Shown here piece after piece: positions 17,376 to 25,963 of a DNA stretch of 64,000 nt. Numbering within the stretch: position 1 is the stretch's first letter; each line of letters opens with the position of its first letter. The notes below the pieces were generated by a model, which did no database searches, had not been told where the DNA came from, and saw only the letters and a list, made by a program, of their open reading frames with translations. The stretch is from Bacteroidales bacterium (GTDB lineage Bacteria > Bacteroidota > Bacteroidia > Bacteroidales > Marinilabiliaceae): NCBI GenBank assembly GCA_024401355.1, contig JAKSLF010000003.1:1-64000 (forward strand). Reading direction: 5' to 3'. The translations under genes and the position numbers were made by a program.

Positions 17376-18146
17376 ATGGCACAAGGGAGTGGAAATATAA
17401 GTAAAGGCAATGGATTGCAGAGAGTGCTACGCATGTTTATATGGGTAGTAGCGATAGCCTATTTCCCTGTCATGATGTCGTTTATTGCGGTTGAGAAATC
17501 GGACTTGGTATGTTCATCTTATGAGGCCAAAATATGCAACGAGTCGGATGATATAATGATAACGAGAGAGCAATTGCGAAACATTGTACGTCAGACATGG
17601 CCAGACATAGAGGGTAAGCCATATTCGGAGATGAACCTTCATGAGATGGAACAGACAATCGAGCGTTTGCCAGTAGTCAAGAATTGTGAGATATACACGA
17701 CACCTGGAGGTAAGTTGCATGTAGAAGTGCTTCAGAGAGAACCGGTGATGCATGTGTTTACTTCGGCGAGTTCGTTCTATATGGACAAGGAGCAGTATCG
17801 TGTTGTAGCGCAGCGCGACATGCAGGCGAATGCAGTAGTAGTGAATGGTCATGTCAATAGTGCCCTTGACTCGTCGGATCTTGTTGAATTGTGTCTGTTT
17901 ATCCGTGGTGATTCGTTTTGGCGTTCGCAGATAGAGCAGATATATGTCACCGAGAAGCATGAATATATACTTGTTCCCCGTGTTGGCGACCATATTATAG
18001 AGTTTGGTGGCATAGAAGACATGGAGACGAAATTTGAGAATCTCTATACATTGTACCATAAGGGATGGCAACCGCATGAATGGAACTTGTATAAGAAGAT
18101 AAACTTGAAATACAAAGGTCAAGTGATTTGTACGAAACGCAGTTAA
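17376..18146 (+). CDS. ftsQ: cell division protein FtsQ
   Basis: The 256-residue protein has a short basic cytoplasmic tail, one membrane segment (VLRMFIWVVAIAYFPVMMSFIAV, about residues 19-41) and a periplasmic POTRA-like region with TREQLRNIVRQTWPDIEGKP and IERLPVVKNCEIYTTPGGKLHVEVLQREPVM. The last block, in which the product of each step is aligned with a bitopic partner, is typical of FtsQ. It links early cytoplasmic and late periplasmic divisome proteins. Placement between murC and ftsA is the usual one. Overall sequence conservation is weak, which limits certainty slightly. Confidence 0.88.
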   Translation: MAQGSGNISKGNGLQRVLRMFIWVVAIAYFPVMMSFIAVEKSDLVCSSYEAKICNESDDIMITREQLRNIVRQTWPDIEGKPYSEMNLHEMEQTIERLPVVKNCEIYTTPGGKLHVEVLQREPVMHVFTSASSFYMDKEQYRVVAQRDMQANAVVVNGHVNSALDSSDLVELCLFIRGDSFWRSQIEQIYVTEKHEYILVPRVGDHIIEFGGIEDMETKFENLYTLYHKGWQPHEWNLYKKINLKYKGQVICTKRS

Positions 18147-18155
18147 TGAGAAGTC

Positions 18156-18170
18156 GAATATAAGCAATAA
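18156..18170 (+). other. recurring dcw leader motif, copy before ftsA
   Basis: GAATATAAGCAATAA lies a few bases before the ftsA start at 18177. It shares its first 12 bases with the ftsI copy. Confidence 0.45.
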
Positions 18171-18176
18171 ATTATT

Positions 18177-19511
18177 ATGGAAAACTATATTATAGCCCTA
18201 GACTTGGGTACAGAGAGTACAAGCATTATTGGTGCAATGGTTGATGAATATGAGCCATACGGCATCAGGGTTATTCATCAGGAAACCGTGACTTCTCAGG
18301 GTATGAGACGAGGCATTGTTGACAATACGGAGAAAGTGAAAGCCATAGTCAATAATCTTGTTCTTGGTGCCGAGCGCAAGCTAAAGAAGCCCAACAACAT
18401 TCGTAAGTGGTATATATGCAGCATCGGTGGACGCAACTATCGATGTGAGACAGTACGATATGACAGAAATACGGCAGGTCAGTCGATTTCAGACATTACA
18501 GTAAATCAGTTGTGCATGGAAGCTCACAACAGAGTTATGGTATCGATGGATGAGGAGTTGACAAGATTTGCGCCTACATATTATTCGCTTGATTCGCAAC
18601 CATTCGTAAAGAATCCTGTAGGCTTTAGTGCCAACAAGATGGAAGGATACTTCATGGCGACAATAACATCAAGAGATGCAATAGCAAATCTTAATTCGAT
18701 ACTTCCTCGAACCTCAAAAGCGTCATTTGAGCAGGTATATCCATCAGCCTCAGCAAAGGCGGCGATATTACTTCCTGAAGAAGACCGAAATGGAACCGTG
18801 CTGGTTGACCTGGGTGCAGGAACAACGAATGTGGCAGTCACATATAAAGGATCGGTATGTTACGATGTGTCAATACCATTTGGTTCAGACACCATAACCC
18901 GTGACATAGCAGCAGGAATGTCCTTGTCAATGGAAAAGGCAGAAATGCTAAAGCGTGCATTTGGAATGCATGCTCCAGTCAAGGATTCAAAAGTTGTCAA
19001 TGTAAACATGGGAGATGAGACATATTCATGTAACATCAACAAGCTGGAGTTCATCATCAGGGCGCGAGTAGAGGAGATAGTAAAGTATGTGGACTCAGTA
19101 ATAGTAAAGACAAGATCGATAGCAAAAGTAAGCAACATAGTTCTTGCAGGTGGCGGATCTCAGCTCAAGGGCATAGAAGAAGTATTTGCAGAAGGCTTGG
19201 CATTGCCAACAAGAGTAGCTAGTATGCCGAAGACTAAGATAGATGCGACAGAGAGTCTATCAGCAGTACTTGGTATGGCATCACTTTTTGCCCGTGAGTA
19301 TAAGCCAAAATTTGACAAAGAAAAAGAGTCGGATTTGTTTAGTCAGCCAGAGGTGCCAGAGGTTTTGCCGCAGCAACCGCAGCAACCTCAGCAGCCTCAG
19401 CAGCCGGCAGAGCAGCCGGCAAAAGAGAAGAAGAAATGGTATTCTTCACTCTCAGATTTTGCAAGCAAGATAATGGATGATGGTCCGGCATTTGGTGAAG
19501 AAAAGAAATAA
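18177..19511 (+). CDS. ftsA: cell division protein FtsA
   Basis: The 444-residue actin-fold ATPase has a phosphate-1 loop at ALDLGTES, a 1C region, VLVDLGAGTTNVAVT as phosphate-2 and VLAGGGSQLKGI as the adenosine motif. A Pro-Gln-Gln repeat (four units, 19368-19406) forms a flexible linker before the terminal KKKWYSSLSDFASKIMDD helix, which fits the amphipathic membrane-targeting helix of FtsA. It tethers FtsZ to the membrane and recruits later division proteins. It lies directly upstream of ftsZ. Confidence 0.95.
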   Translation: MENYIIALDLGTESTSIIGAMVDEYEPYGIRVIHQETVTSQGMRRGIVDNTEKVKAIVNNLVLGAERKLKKPNNIRKWYICSIGGRNYRCETVRYDRNTAGQSISDITVNQLCMEAHNRVMVSMDEELTRFAPTYYSLDSQPFVKNPVGFSANKMEGYFMATITSRDAIANLNSILPRTSKASFEQVYPSASAKAAILLPEEDRNGTVLVDLGAGTTNVAVTYKGSVCYDVSIPFGSDTITRDIAAGMSLSMEKAEMLKRAFGMHAPVKDSKVVNVNMGDETYSCNINKLEFIIRARVEEIVKYVDSVIVKTRSIAKVSNIVLAGGGSQLKGIEEVFAEGLALPTRVASMPKTKIDATESLSAVLGMASLFAREYKPKFDKEKESDLFSQPEVPEVLPQQPQQPQQPQQPAEQPAKEKKKWYSSLSDFASKIMDDGPAFGEEKK

Positions 19512-19528
19512 AATATAAGCAATCATAG
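19511..19528 (+). other. recurring dcw leader motif, copy before ftsZ
   Basis: AAATATAAGCAATCATAG begins on the last base of the ftsA stop codon and ends 14 bases before the ftsZ ATG. AATATAAGCAA is identical to the ftsI and ftsA copies. Confidence 0.45.
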
Positions 19529-19542
19529 AAAACCTAATCATT

Positions 19543-20847
19543 ATGGATGAAACGTCAATAGATATAAGCAGCGGGTTTGTAGACAACTCGTCGCAGCTGA
19601 CTTCGATAATACGCGTCATAGGTGTAGGTGGAGCCGGTAGCAATGCCGTCAACAACATGTATGAGATTGGTATAGAAGGAGTCAACTATGTAATATGCAA
19701 TACAGACAGTCAGGCATTGGCAGACAGTCATGTGCCTGTGAAAGTGCAGTTGGGAAAGAAGCTTACCGAAGGACTTGGTGCAGGCAACCGTCCAGAGAGA
19801 GGCCGAGAGAGTGCATTGGAAGCCATAGATGAGATAAAAGAAGTCTTGGTAGGCTGTAAGATGGCATTTGTCACAGCAGGCATGGGTGGTGGAACAGGAA
19901 CAGGTGCGGCTCCTGTAATAGCCAAGACAGCCAAGGAGATGGGAGTATTGACCATAGGCATTGTTTCCATTCCATTCCTTGACGAAGGTATTCCTCGTAT
20001 CAACAAGGCGGTCGAAGGATTGTTGGAGATGGAGAAGTGTGTGGATTCACTTTTGGTCATCAACAGTCAGAGGATATTGGAGATGTATGGCGACCTCGAC
20101 ATAGACGAGGCGATGATGAAAGCCGACAATATTCTGGCGTTGGCGGCCAAGGGTCTTGCAGAAATCATATCGGTTCATGCGAGGTACAACGTCGACTTTG
20201 CGGACTTGCAGTATGCCATGACAAACAGTGGTGTAGCAGTAATCGGATTGGGTTCGGCCGAAGGTCCAAATAGAGCGCTTGATGCGGTAAAGATGGCGTT
20301 GAGTTCGCCATTGTTGAACAATAGTGACATACGTGGTGCGAAGCATCTTATAGTTAATGTCATGAGTGGCACAAGCAACAAGCTCAAGATGTCGGAAAAG
20401 GGCAAGATAACCAATTTCTTGAGAGAGATATCAGGCTATAGCAACCAGGAAGAGTTGATATGGGGAGCGGGCTTTGATGAAACGCTTGGTGAAAGTATCA
20501 GAGTGACAGTAGTTGCGACAGGTTTTGCAACAGACGTCATCTTGAAGAATTCAAATATAGAGCCGCAGATACCATCAATAAACATCTATCCAGACAGCAC
20601 AGTGGATTCTCCTAGTGACGAAGAGTCGAGAGTCATAGATCTCACTCCACAGGAGCCAGGGAAGTATGACAATGAGATAGAGCAACTGTATAGTAATCGT
20701 CCGGCATCGCCATTTGAAGAAGAGGAGTATTCGACCAAGAACCTTGCTGACCCTATCAGCATATCTCTGGAAGAGCTCCGTTCGGAAGAGGTGATAAGCA
20801 ATATAGAGAATATACCAGCATACGAAAGAAGAGCAATAAAAAACTAA
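19543..20847 (+). CDS. ftsZ: cell division GTPase FtsZ
   Basis: The 434-residue tubulin homologue has GVGGAGSNAVNNM, the GTP signature GMGGGTGTGAAPVIAK, the NTDSQAL contact loop and the T7 synergy loop with NVDFADLQ. After the core (about residue 335) comes an acidic linker and the C-terminal IENIPAYERRAIKN, the short conserved tail that binds FtsA. It polymerises into the Z ring. Some residues of the linker are rich in Ser, Asp and Glu. Confidence 0.98.
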   Translation: MDETSIDISSGFVDNSSQLTSIIRVIGVGGAGSNAVNNMYEIGIEGVNYVICNTDSQALADSHVPVKVQLGKKLTEGLGAGNRPERGRESALEAIDEIKEVLVGCKMAFVTAGMGGGTGTGAAPVIAKTAKEMGVLTIGIVSIPFLDEGIPRINKAVEGLLEMEKCVDSLLVINSQRILEMYGDLDIDEAMMKADNILALAAKGLAEIISVHARYNVDFADLQYAMTNSGVAVIGLGSAEGPNRALDAVKMALSSPLLNNSDIRGAKHLIVNVMSGTSNKLKMSEKGKITNFLREISGYSNQEELIWGAGFDETLGESIRVTVVATGFATDVILKNSNIEPQIPSINIYPDSTVDSPSDEESRVIDLTPQEPGKYDNEIEQLYSNRPASPFEEEEYSTKNLADPISISLEELRSEEVISNIENIPAYERRAIKN

Positions 20848-20860
20848 TAAAAAAAATACT

Positions 20861-21310
20861 ATGAGCTTATTTGATCAGATTAGCAAAGATATCATGGCGG
20901 CAATGAAAGCTCGCGAGCAGGTGAGACTAGAAGCATTGCGTGGTGCCAAGAAAGAACTTTTGGAGGCAAAGACAGCAAAGCCTCAGAGTGAGGACCTCAG
21001 CGATGCAGAGGCAGTAAAGATAATCAAGAAGATGGTGAAGCAGCGCAAGGATGCTGCTCAGATCTTTACAGAGCAGAACCGTGCAGATCTTGCAGAGGGT
21101 GAGCTGGCTCAGGCAGCAGTTTTGGAAGAATATCTTCCAGCATCAATGTCGCCAGAACAGCTTGAGGCAGCAGTCAAGGAGATTATCGCCCAGACAGGTG
21201 TTACAAGCATCAAAGAGATGGGCAAGGTAATGGGATTGGCTAACAAGCAGCTTGCAGGTCAGGCTGATGGCAAGGACATCTCGGACTGCGTGAAGCGTCT
21301 TTTGGCTTAA
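20861..21310 (+). CDS. yqeY: GatB/YqeY domain protein
   Basis: The 149-residue helical protein has the YqeY pattern: ISKDIMAAMKAREQVRLEALRGAKKELLEA, KMVKQRKDAAQIF and LEEYLPASMSPEQLEAAVKEII, then GKVMG. The domain resembles the tail of GatB, the amidotransferase subunit, but the role of the stand-alone protein is unclear. It follows ftsZ by 13 bases and is the last gene before the cluster's terminator; a YqeY gene after ftsZ is often seen in Bacteroidetes. Confidence 0.9.
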   Translation: MSLFDQISKDIMAAMKAREQVRLEALRGAKKELLEAKTAKPQSEDLSDAEAVKIIKKMVKQRKDAAQIFTEQNRADLAEGELAQAAVLEEYLPASMSPEQLEAAVKEIIAQTGVTSIKEMGKVMGLANKQLAGQADGKDISDCVKRLLA

Positions 21311-21331
21311 TATCCAATAGAGAGAATAAGA

Positions 21332-21370
21332 GGCTCGTGTTGCAGTATGCGACGCGGGCTTTTTTTGTTT
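21332..21370 (+). terminator. rho-independent terminator closing the dcw cluster
   Basis: GGCTCGTGTTGCA (21332-21344) pairs with TGCGACGCGGGCT (21348-21360) over 13 positions, several of them G-T, followed at once by TTTTTTGTTTT. It ends the cluster after yqeY. Confidence 0.9.
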
Positions 21371-21501
21371 TCGGACAATGGTCGGACAACTTTCTGACGG
21401 TTGTCGGGTTGGTGGATGGACAGATGAAATATGTCAAGAAGTTTTGTGTTGTATATTGAATTTGATTAATTTTGTTGTGATTTTTATATGGTTTGATAAA
21501 T

Positions 21502-23112
21502 ATGATTAATACCAAATATATTCATTTTATATCTTGCTTTATAATTCTCATGATGTGTATTGCGGTAGGAGGATGCAGGCAAGCGGTTTCTGGAATACAG
21601 AAAACATTATTGTTGGTGGATTCTGCGTTGAGGTTTGATGCTGATACATTGGCATTTGAAATGCTAGATGCCATAGGTGAAGCAGAAATTGCAGGCATGT
21701 GTGATGCGGATGTGGCGCTTTATGCGGTGCTGGTGACTCAGGTGCTTGACAGGATGAATTGTGCGATGGATGATTCGCTGGTTCAGCTGGCGGTAGACTA
21801 TTATCAGACGCAAGATGCAGACGACGAGTATCATGAGGGATTGGCGTATTATTATATGGGGCATTTGCTGATGGAGAGGAATGATATATCGTCGTTAATA
21901 TGGTATGCAGAGGCTAAAGAGAAATTTGTAAAATGTCAGAACTTGCGTTATGAATTTCTGTGCTGGAACTTTATGGGATATGTGACAAACAGGCAGCGAG
22001 ACTTGGTGGATGCAATAAACTTCTACAGGGAAGGGCTAAAAAGGGCTAGAGAAATAAACAATAATCATTACGTTTTTTCTGAGTGCACAGCTCTGGCAAG
22101 ATGCTATTCGTTGATGGGGAATACAGACAGTGCTCATTATTATCTTGACCCAGTTGAATTGGACCAGAGCGATGTTGAAGAGTGGATGTGGTATGTGTAT
22201 ACGATAAAGGGGCAGATCTCATTGTCAGAGAAGAATTATAAAGACGCCATTGCGTATTGTGACAGTGCGGAAATAAAAAAGACATCAAACGGGTTCCTTA
22301 GTTCAATAATGGCGGAGTTATATCTGAATATAGGCAAATATGCAGAAGCGTTGAAATGTGTAAGGAGACATGAGGCCGAAGATGTTTATGAGTTGGCCTT
22401 GATGTATGAGCAATTGTCGGATATCTATGAGGCAAGGGGAAGTATAGATTCGTCATTGTACTACAACAAACTATATGTTGCCCTATGTGATTCTATAGAA
22501 ATTATGGAAGGAAACACATCTGCTGCGGTAACAGCCATAAAAAACAGGAAGACGATTGTTAAGGAAGAGCGTCAAGAACTATTGGTTATAGTGATGGCAT
22601 TGGTTGTCATGCTGGGTGTAGTTGTCGCAGTGATGTATTTGAGACAAAAAAGAAGCACGAAACAATCGGAAAGGGAGATAATGTGTTTGAAGGACAAACT
22701 ATTCCTTCAGATACAAAATGCCAATGTGCAACGAGAGTATATAAATGATTCGGTAGATCTTATACTAAAGATGATAGGAAGAGAAGTGGTTGTGTCGATT
22801 TCTAAGGATGAACTGTTAACCCAAAGGCAGAAGGTCAAAATAATATATACATCCCTCGACAAATATCTTCCGAATGTATCCAAACATATAGTTGATTATT
22901 ACGATACATTTAATGAAGATGACGTAGTTTGTTTGGTTGGCAACGCCTTGAAGTTGTCATATTCCAATATAGCTTCTATAATAATCAAGTCGGAATCTTG
23001 CGTAAATATGAAACTGCGAAGGATGTATGAGAAAATGTCAGAGCAGGGTATCAATAAGTGCGATTATGTAATAAAACAGTATATTTTTGATACTATAGGA
23101 GTGTCTGGTTGA
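21502..23112 (+). CDS. membrane-anchored TPR regulator (lipoprotein-type N-terminus, C-terminal helix-turn-helix-like region)
   Basis: The roughly 536-residue protein has an N-terminal signal with lipobox AVGGC, a periplasmic array of helical repeats resembling TPRs (for example YYMGHLLMERNDISSLIWYA), one membrane segment at about residues 358-380 (VMALVVMLGVVVAVMYL), a cytoplasmic coiled coil, and a C-terminal domain where ALKLSYSNIASIIIKSES, then KLRRMYEKM, has the look of a LuxR-like or HTH segment. Bacteroidetes have many such TPR-TM-HTH regulators with unknown signals. A lipidated N-terminus together with an inner-membrane helix is unusual; the Cys may not be processed. It lies upstream of the C10 peptidase and may control it. 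Start ATG 21502 is preferred to a TTG at 21493. Confidence 0.7.
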   Translation: MINTKYIHFISCFIILMMCIAVGGCRQAVSGIQKTLLLVDSALRFDADTLAFEMLDAIGEAEIAGMCDADVALYAVLVTQVLDRMNCAMDDSLVQLAVDYYQTQDADDEYHEGLAYYYMGHLLMERNDISSLIWYAEAKEKFVKCQNLRYEFLCWNFMGYVTNRQRDLVDAINFYREGLKRAREINNNHYVFSECTALARCYSLMGNTDSAHYYLDPVELDQSDVEEWMWYVYTIKGQISLSEKNYKDAIAYCDSAEIKKTSNGFLSSIMAELYLNIGKYAEALKCVRRHEAEDVYELALMYEQLSDIYEARGSIDSSLYYNKLYVALCDSIEIMEGNTSAAVTAIKNRKTIVKEERQELLVIVMALVVMLGVVVAVMYLRQKRSTKQSEREIMCLKDKLFLQIQNANVQREYINDSVDLILKMIGREVVVSISKDELLTQRQKVKIIYTSLDKYLPNVSKHIVDYYDTFNEDDVVCLVGNALKLSYSNIASIIIKSESCVNMKLRRMYEKMSEQGINKCDYVIKQYIFDTIGVSG

Positions 23113-23294
23113 GCTTGTGCAGTTTGATAAGAGTGTTAATTTGGTTAATGAATTGATTGTTAGTATGATGTAGTGTTGATTATGAGGCTTTTGTGCACCT
23201 TTTTATATCTGAATTGACTTTGCTTTTTTGTTATTTTGCTGCGGATTTGGACGAAGATAGTCCAGATGAATAACAGATAAAACAAAGTAAAGAA
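23113..23294. other. gap between the TPR regulator and the small secreted protein gene
   Basis: The 182 bases are AT-rich with several TTTG-like runs near 23215-23245 but no clear TAnnTTTG box at a sensible distance. The end (AGATGAATAACAGA, near 23267) resembles AGATGAATAACGGA at 38644 before another secreted-protein gene. Confidence 0.3.
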
Positions 23295-23630
23295 ATGAAT
23301 GTAAAAAGAACAATTAATGCATTATTGATTGCGATGTTATTTGCATATCCTTTAGTGGAGGCAAATGCAGCTAAAAGAATCAAGGCTACAGCAAGTACAA
23401 AAACTAGTCCAGACAGTCGATTAAAGAGATGTTATGTGCCAGGTGAGTTTTATGTCACAACTAACGGTGTGATATTCGAGTGCTGGACTACTGGCGTGTG
23501 GAATATCGAACTGACAGATGATTATGGTGAGGTGATTTATAGTGGAACAATAAGTGCGGTGGCAAATGAGAGTTATTTTCTGTATGTGCCGGGATTGGAC
23601 CCAGATGAAGATGAAATAGATGGACTGTAA
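23295..23630 (+). CDS. small secreted protein, DUF3244-like
   Basis: The 111-residue protein has a signal peptide (TINALLIAMLFAYPLVEANA) and a mature part of about 85 residues that reads as a small beta sandwich, with VWNIELTDDYGEVIYSGTIS and YFLYVPGLD. The pattern resembles DUF3244, small Bacteroidetes secreted domains often found next to C10 peptidases; I am unsure of the family. It sits 31 bases before the C10 peptidase gene, so joint expression is likely. Its role could be as a partner, inhibitor or chaperone of the peptidase, but nothing in the sequence proves this. Confidence 0.55.
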   Translation: MNVKRTINALLIAMLFAYPLVEANAAKRIKATASTKTSPDSRLKRCYVPGEFYVTTNGVIFECWTTGVWNIELTDDYGEVIYSGTISAVANESYFLYVPGLDPDEDEIDGL

Positions 23631-23661
23631 TGCAATAAGATTAATTATATAAATATACGTA

Positions 23662-25017
23662 ATGAATAAATTATTTAAAATAGTATTGTCGTGTGTGGTG
23701 TTTTCTCAAATGTCGTGCACAGATGAAATATTGGACTCTCATGTTATAATACATGATGATGTGATTTCAAGTTGTTCAAATATGCATATATCTCAGGCTG
23801 TTGCATATGCTCAATTGTTTCAGCCTGCTCTAGATAAAAATGATCAAAATCCATCACATAATAAATCAGAAAGAATTCCTCCAGTTGTGCATGATGTTGA
23901 TGTTTTGGTTGAAAATGGCGATACCTTGTTGTTTGCAATAAATTATGGAGATAATGAAGGCTATGTTTTGATCTCAGGTGATAATAGTATGTTTCCGATA
24001 CTGGGTCATAGTAGTGAGGGCGCTATTCATTTTTGTGACATGGATAAATCTCATCCGATGAATTATTTTATTCAACGGAATAAAGATAGAGTTATCGAAT
24101 CTAGAAAAAATGGCCAAATTAATGAATATTATGAAAACTGGAAAGATTTGGGCAACGATGAGTATGAGTATACTGTAGAGATTCAGAATTCTGAACCTTT
24201 TGATTTGAGTGAGGGCAATAAAAGAAGAACGGAGTCGTCAGGAAAGGCTTCTATATATCCATATACAGGAAAGGAACTTGATGCGTGGTGTCAAGTTGGT
24301 GGTTATAATTATAATGCAAAAAATAGGGCATGTGTTGGATGCCCAGCATTGTCAATAGCCATGCTTATGTATGACACTTCAAATCGATTCGATGGTTATA
24401 ATATTCGAACAACTCCATCTTTTGACTATTCAGACCATTATGACATTTATTATTTAGACAGGGAAACTCATTTGTCCAAGAATTTAAGAATAATTGGTGA
24501 TAATATTCCGAATTATAATTGGGGTAAAAGCAGAGATATGGAAACAGGTGCTAGTGCTAATGATATTAAATCAGGACTTGTTAAGTTGGGTTATAAGAAA
24601 GCTAATTATGTCACTTATAATCTTGATGCTGTATATGAGAATTTGTCTTTTGATGGTATAGACTATTTTGGAAATAAAACAAAATTTCATAGAGGGGTTT
24701 TAATAGCTGGTTTTAGTTCATATGGGGGGCATATATGGTTTTGTGACGGATATTATGAACAAGGTTATATTATTACAAAAAAGAAAAAGAATATATTTGG
24801 AAAGGTCAAGGAGATAAAGACGTGGAATGAATATGATGATATGTTGTATATGAATTGGGGTTGGGGAAATGAAGGTAATTTTAATAAGACAAAATCCAAT
24901 GGGTGGTTTTCTGCAAATGATGAAATATGGAAGTCCATTGATTCTAATGTAAGGAATGTTAATTATAAAAACAAAACTATAGTATTTGTAAATCTTAATT
25001 ATTATGAGAACAATTAG
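23662..25017 (+). CDS. C10 family (streptopain/SpeB-like) cysteine peptidase, lipoprotein precursor
   Basis: The 451-residue product has a signal with a lipobox-like SQMSC, a propeptide of about 180 residues that includes GYVLISGDNSMFPILGHSSEG (the Inhibitor-type SpeB pro-domain pattern) and a papain-fold catalytic domain. Cys227 in RACVGCPALSIA and His357 in GGHIWFCDGY match the SpeB catalytic pair, and NWGWGNEGNF carries the Trp/Asn block that follows. Both catalytic residues are kept, so it is probably active, maturing by loss of the propeptide. C10 peptidases in Bacteroides and Prevotella are secreted proteases active on host or dietary protein. Codon use is AT-rich compared with the division genes. 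The 3' end overlaps the next gene by 14 bases. Confidence 0.88.
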   Translation: MNKLFKIVLSCVVFSQMSCTDEILDSHVIIHDDVISSCSNMHISQAVAYAQLFQPALDKNDQNPSHNKSERIPPVVHDVDVLVENGDTLLFAINYGDNEGYVLISGDNSMFPILGHSSEGAIHFCDMDKSHPMNYFIQRNKDRVIESRKNGQINEYYENWKDLGNDEYEYTVEIQNSEPFDLSEGNKRRTESSGKASIYPYTGKELDAWCQVGGYNYNAKNRACVGCPALSIAMLMYDTSNRFDGYNIRTTPSFDYSDHYDIYYLDRETHLSKNLRIIGDNIPNYNWGKSRDMETGASANDIKSGLVKLGYKKANYVTYNLDAVYENLSFDGIDYFGNKTKFHRGVLIAGFSSYGGHIWFCDGYYEQGYIITKKKKNIFGKVKEIKTWNEYDDMLYMNWGWGNEGNFNKTKSNGWFSANDEIWKSIDSNVRNVNYKNKTIVFVNLNYYENN

Positions 25018-25516
25018 TTCAGTAGTAGTTGGTGCCGTTATGTTGGCATTGGTGGGTTGTAAGGATGATGAATTTGTATATAATTCATCGAGAATGCCAT
25101 ACGACGATTACTCGGTATCGGTATATGTTTCTGAAGGAGGTAAAAGTGTTGTAGGAGAATCTTTTCTGCAGAAGTTCTCAGTGTCAAGTGAGGAGTCGCG
25201 AGCTAAGTGTGCAGTGGAGATAGAAGATGATCATTTTGTTGTTGTTCCGGATGCTCCAGACGTGAAGCATTTAGTAGTTTCGGAGTCTGACTCTGTAGTG
25301 ATTCAGCGTGGTTCGGCAACAACGGACTTTACAATAGAGGGGCAGCGCTATAAGATAGTTGTTGATTTTGTTCGTTCGGCTCCCAAGGGGATGTATGTAG
25401 ACAGTAAACTGAATATAGTTGCTTTGAAGTGTGACGGTGTGACATGGGAGTGTGATGACAAACAACCTTCAATTCATTTTATCAAAGAGAATGGAGTATA
25501 CAAGATAGAGGATTGA
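25004..25516 (+). CDS. putative lipoprotein of unknown function, coupled to the C10 peptidase
   Basis: The 170-residue product has a signal with lipobox ALVGC followed by KDDE, an acidic stretch that in Bacteroidetes often directs lipoproteins to the surface. The mature part is beta-rich and shows no family I recognise. Its start overlaps the end of the peptidase gene by 14 bases in another frame, so translation is likely coupled. Streptopain loci elsewhere encode small inhibitors that resemble the propeptide; I see no clear similarity to the propeptide here, so that role is only a possibility. Confidence 0.6.
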   Translation: MRTISSVVVGAVMLALVGCKDDEFVYNSSRMPYDDYSVSVYVSEGGKSVVGESFLQKFSVSSEESRAKCAVEIEDDHFVVVPDAPDVKHLVVSESDSVVIQRGSATTDFTIEGQRYKIVVDFVRSAPKGMYVDSKLNIVALKCDGVTWECDDKQPSIHFIKENGVYKIED

Positions 25517-25545
25517 TTTGTTAAAATAGTGTTAAGAAAATCGAG

Positions 25546-25579
25546 AAATTGAGTTTGACAACTTTGACCATGACCATTG
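25546..25579 (-). repeat. imperfect inverted copy of the 49-bp element
   Basis: Read on the plus strand, TTTGACAACTTTGACCATGA, continuing CCATT, matches the reverse complement of the middle of the 49-bp repeat with a two-base insertion and one substitution. It retains three TGAC(C/A) half-sites. Confidence 0.6.
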
Positions 25580-25794
25580 TTAAAGTGGGTTAAAGAAATG
25601 CTTTTTTTAATGGAGTCAGAAAGGTATGGTAAGGGTACGGTAAGGTACCGTTATCCCTCCGAGAAAAGTGTCTGAAGTCGAGACCGCCTAAAGTGCAAAA
25701 GAATGCTAAATATTATTAAACAAAGGATGCTCGAATTAACATGGAAGGTTGTTGTTTTAACTAATAAGAATACAAATTATTTGGAGTATAACGC

Positions 25795-25843
25795 AGAAAA
25801 CGTGGAATGGTCACGGTCAAAGGTCAAAGTTGAATTTTGGGGG
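25795..25843 (+). repeat. 49-bp perfect direct repeat, left copy
   Basis: The 49 bases from AGAAAACGTGG to TTTTGGGGG are identical to 30646-30694. Three GGTCA half-sites lie inside at 25809, 25815 and 25822. The two copies bracket a module of four genes; the unit of module plus one copy is 4851 bases long. Confidence 0.95.
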
Positions 25844-25963
25844 AGGTAAATTCGTTTATATATTAATTTTATACATCTTTGCATGTTTTTTTATTGTAGT
25901 TGTTGCTTTTTTTTATTTTTATTATCTTACTTTGCAAAAAAAATAAATAAACATCAAAATATT

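Larger units (their letters stand above)
25517..25963. other. 447-base gap before the receptor module
   Basis: There is no gene. It holds an imperfect inverted copy of the 49-bp element (25546-25579), a small hairpin with nested GGTAC parts (25633-25657), the first perfect copy of the 49-bp repeat (25795-25843) and weak -7-like boxes (CATCTTTG at 25874 and TTACTTTG at 25928) before the next gene. Confidence 0.6.

Noticed and set aside
25633-25657. Small hairpin with GGGTACGGTA / TACCGTTATCCC
   Set aside because: The stem is interrupted and its loop is only three bases; no T-run follows, so it is not called a terminator.
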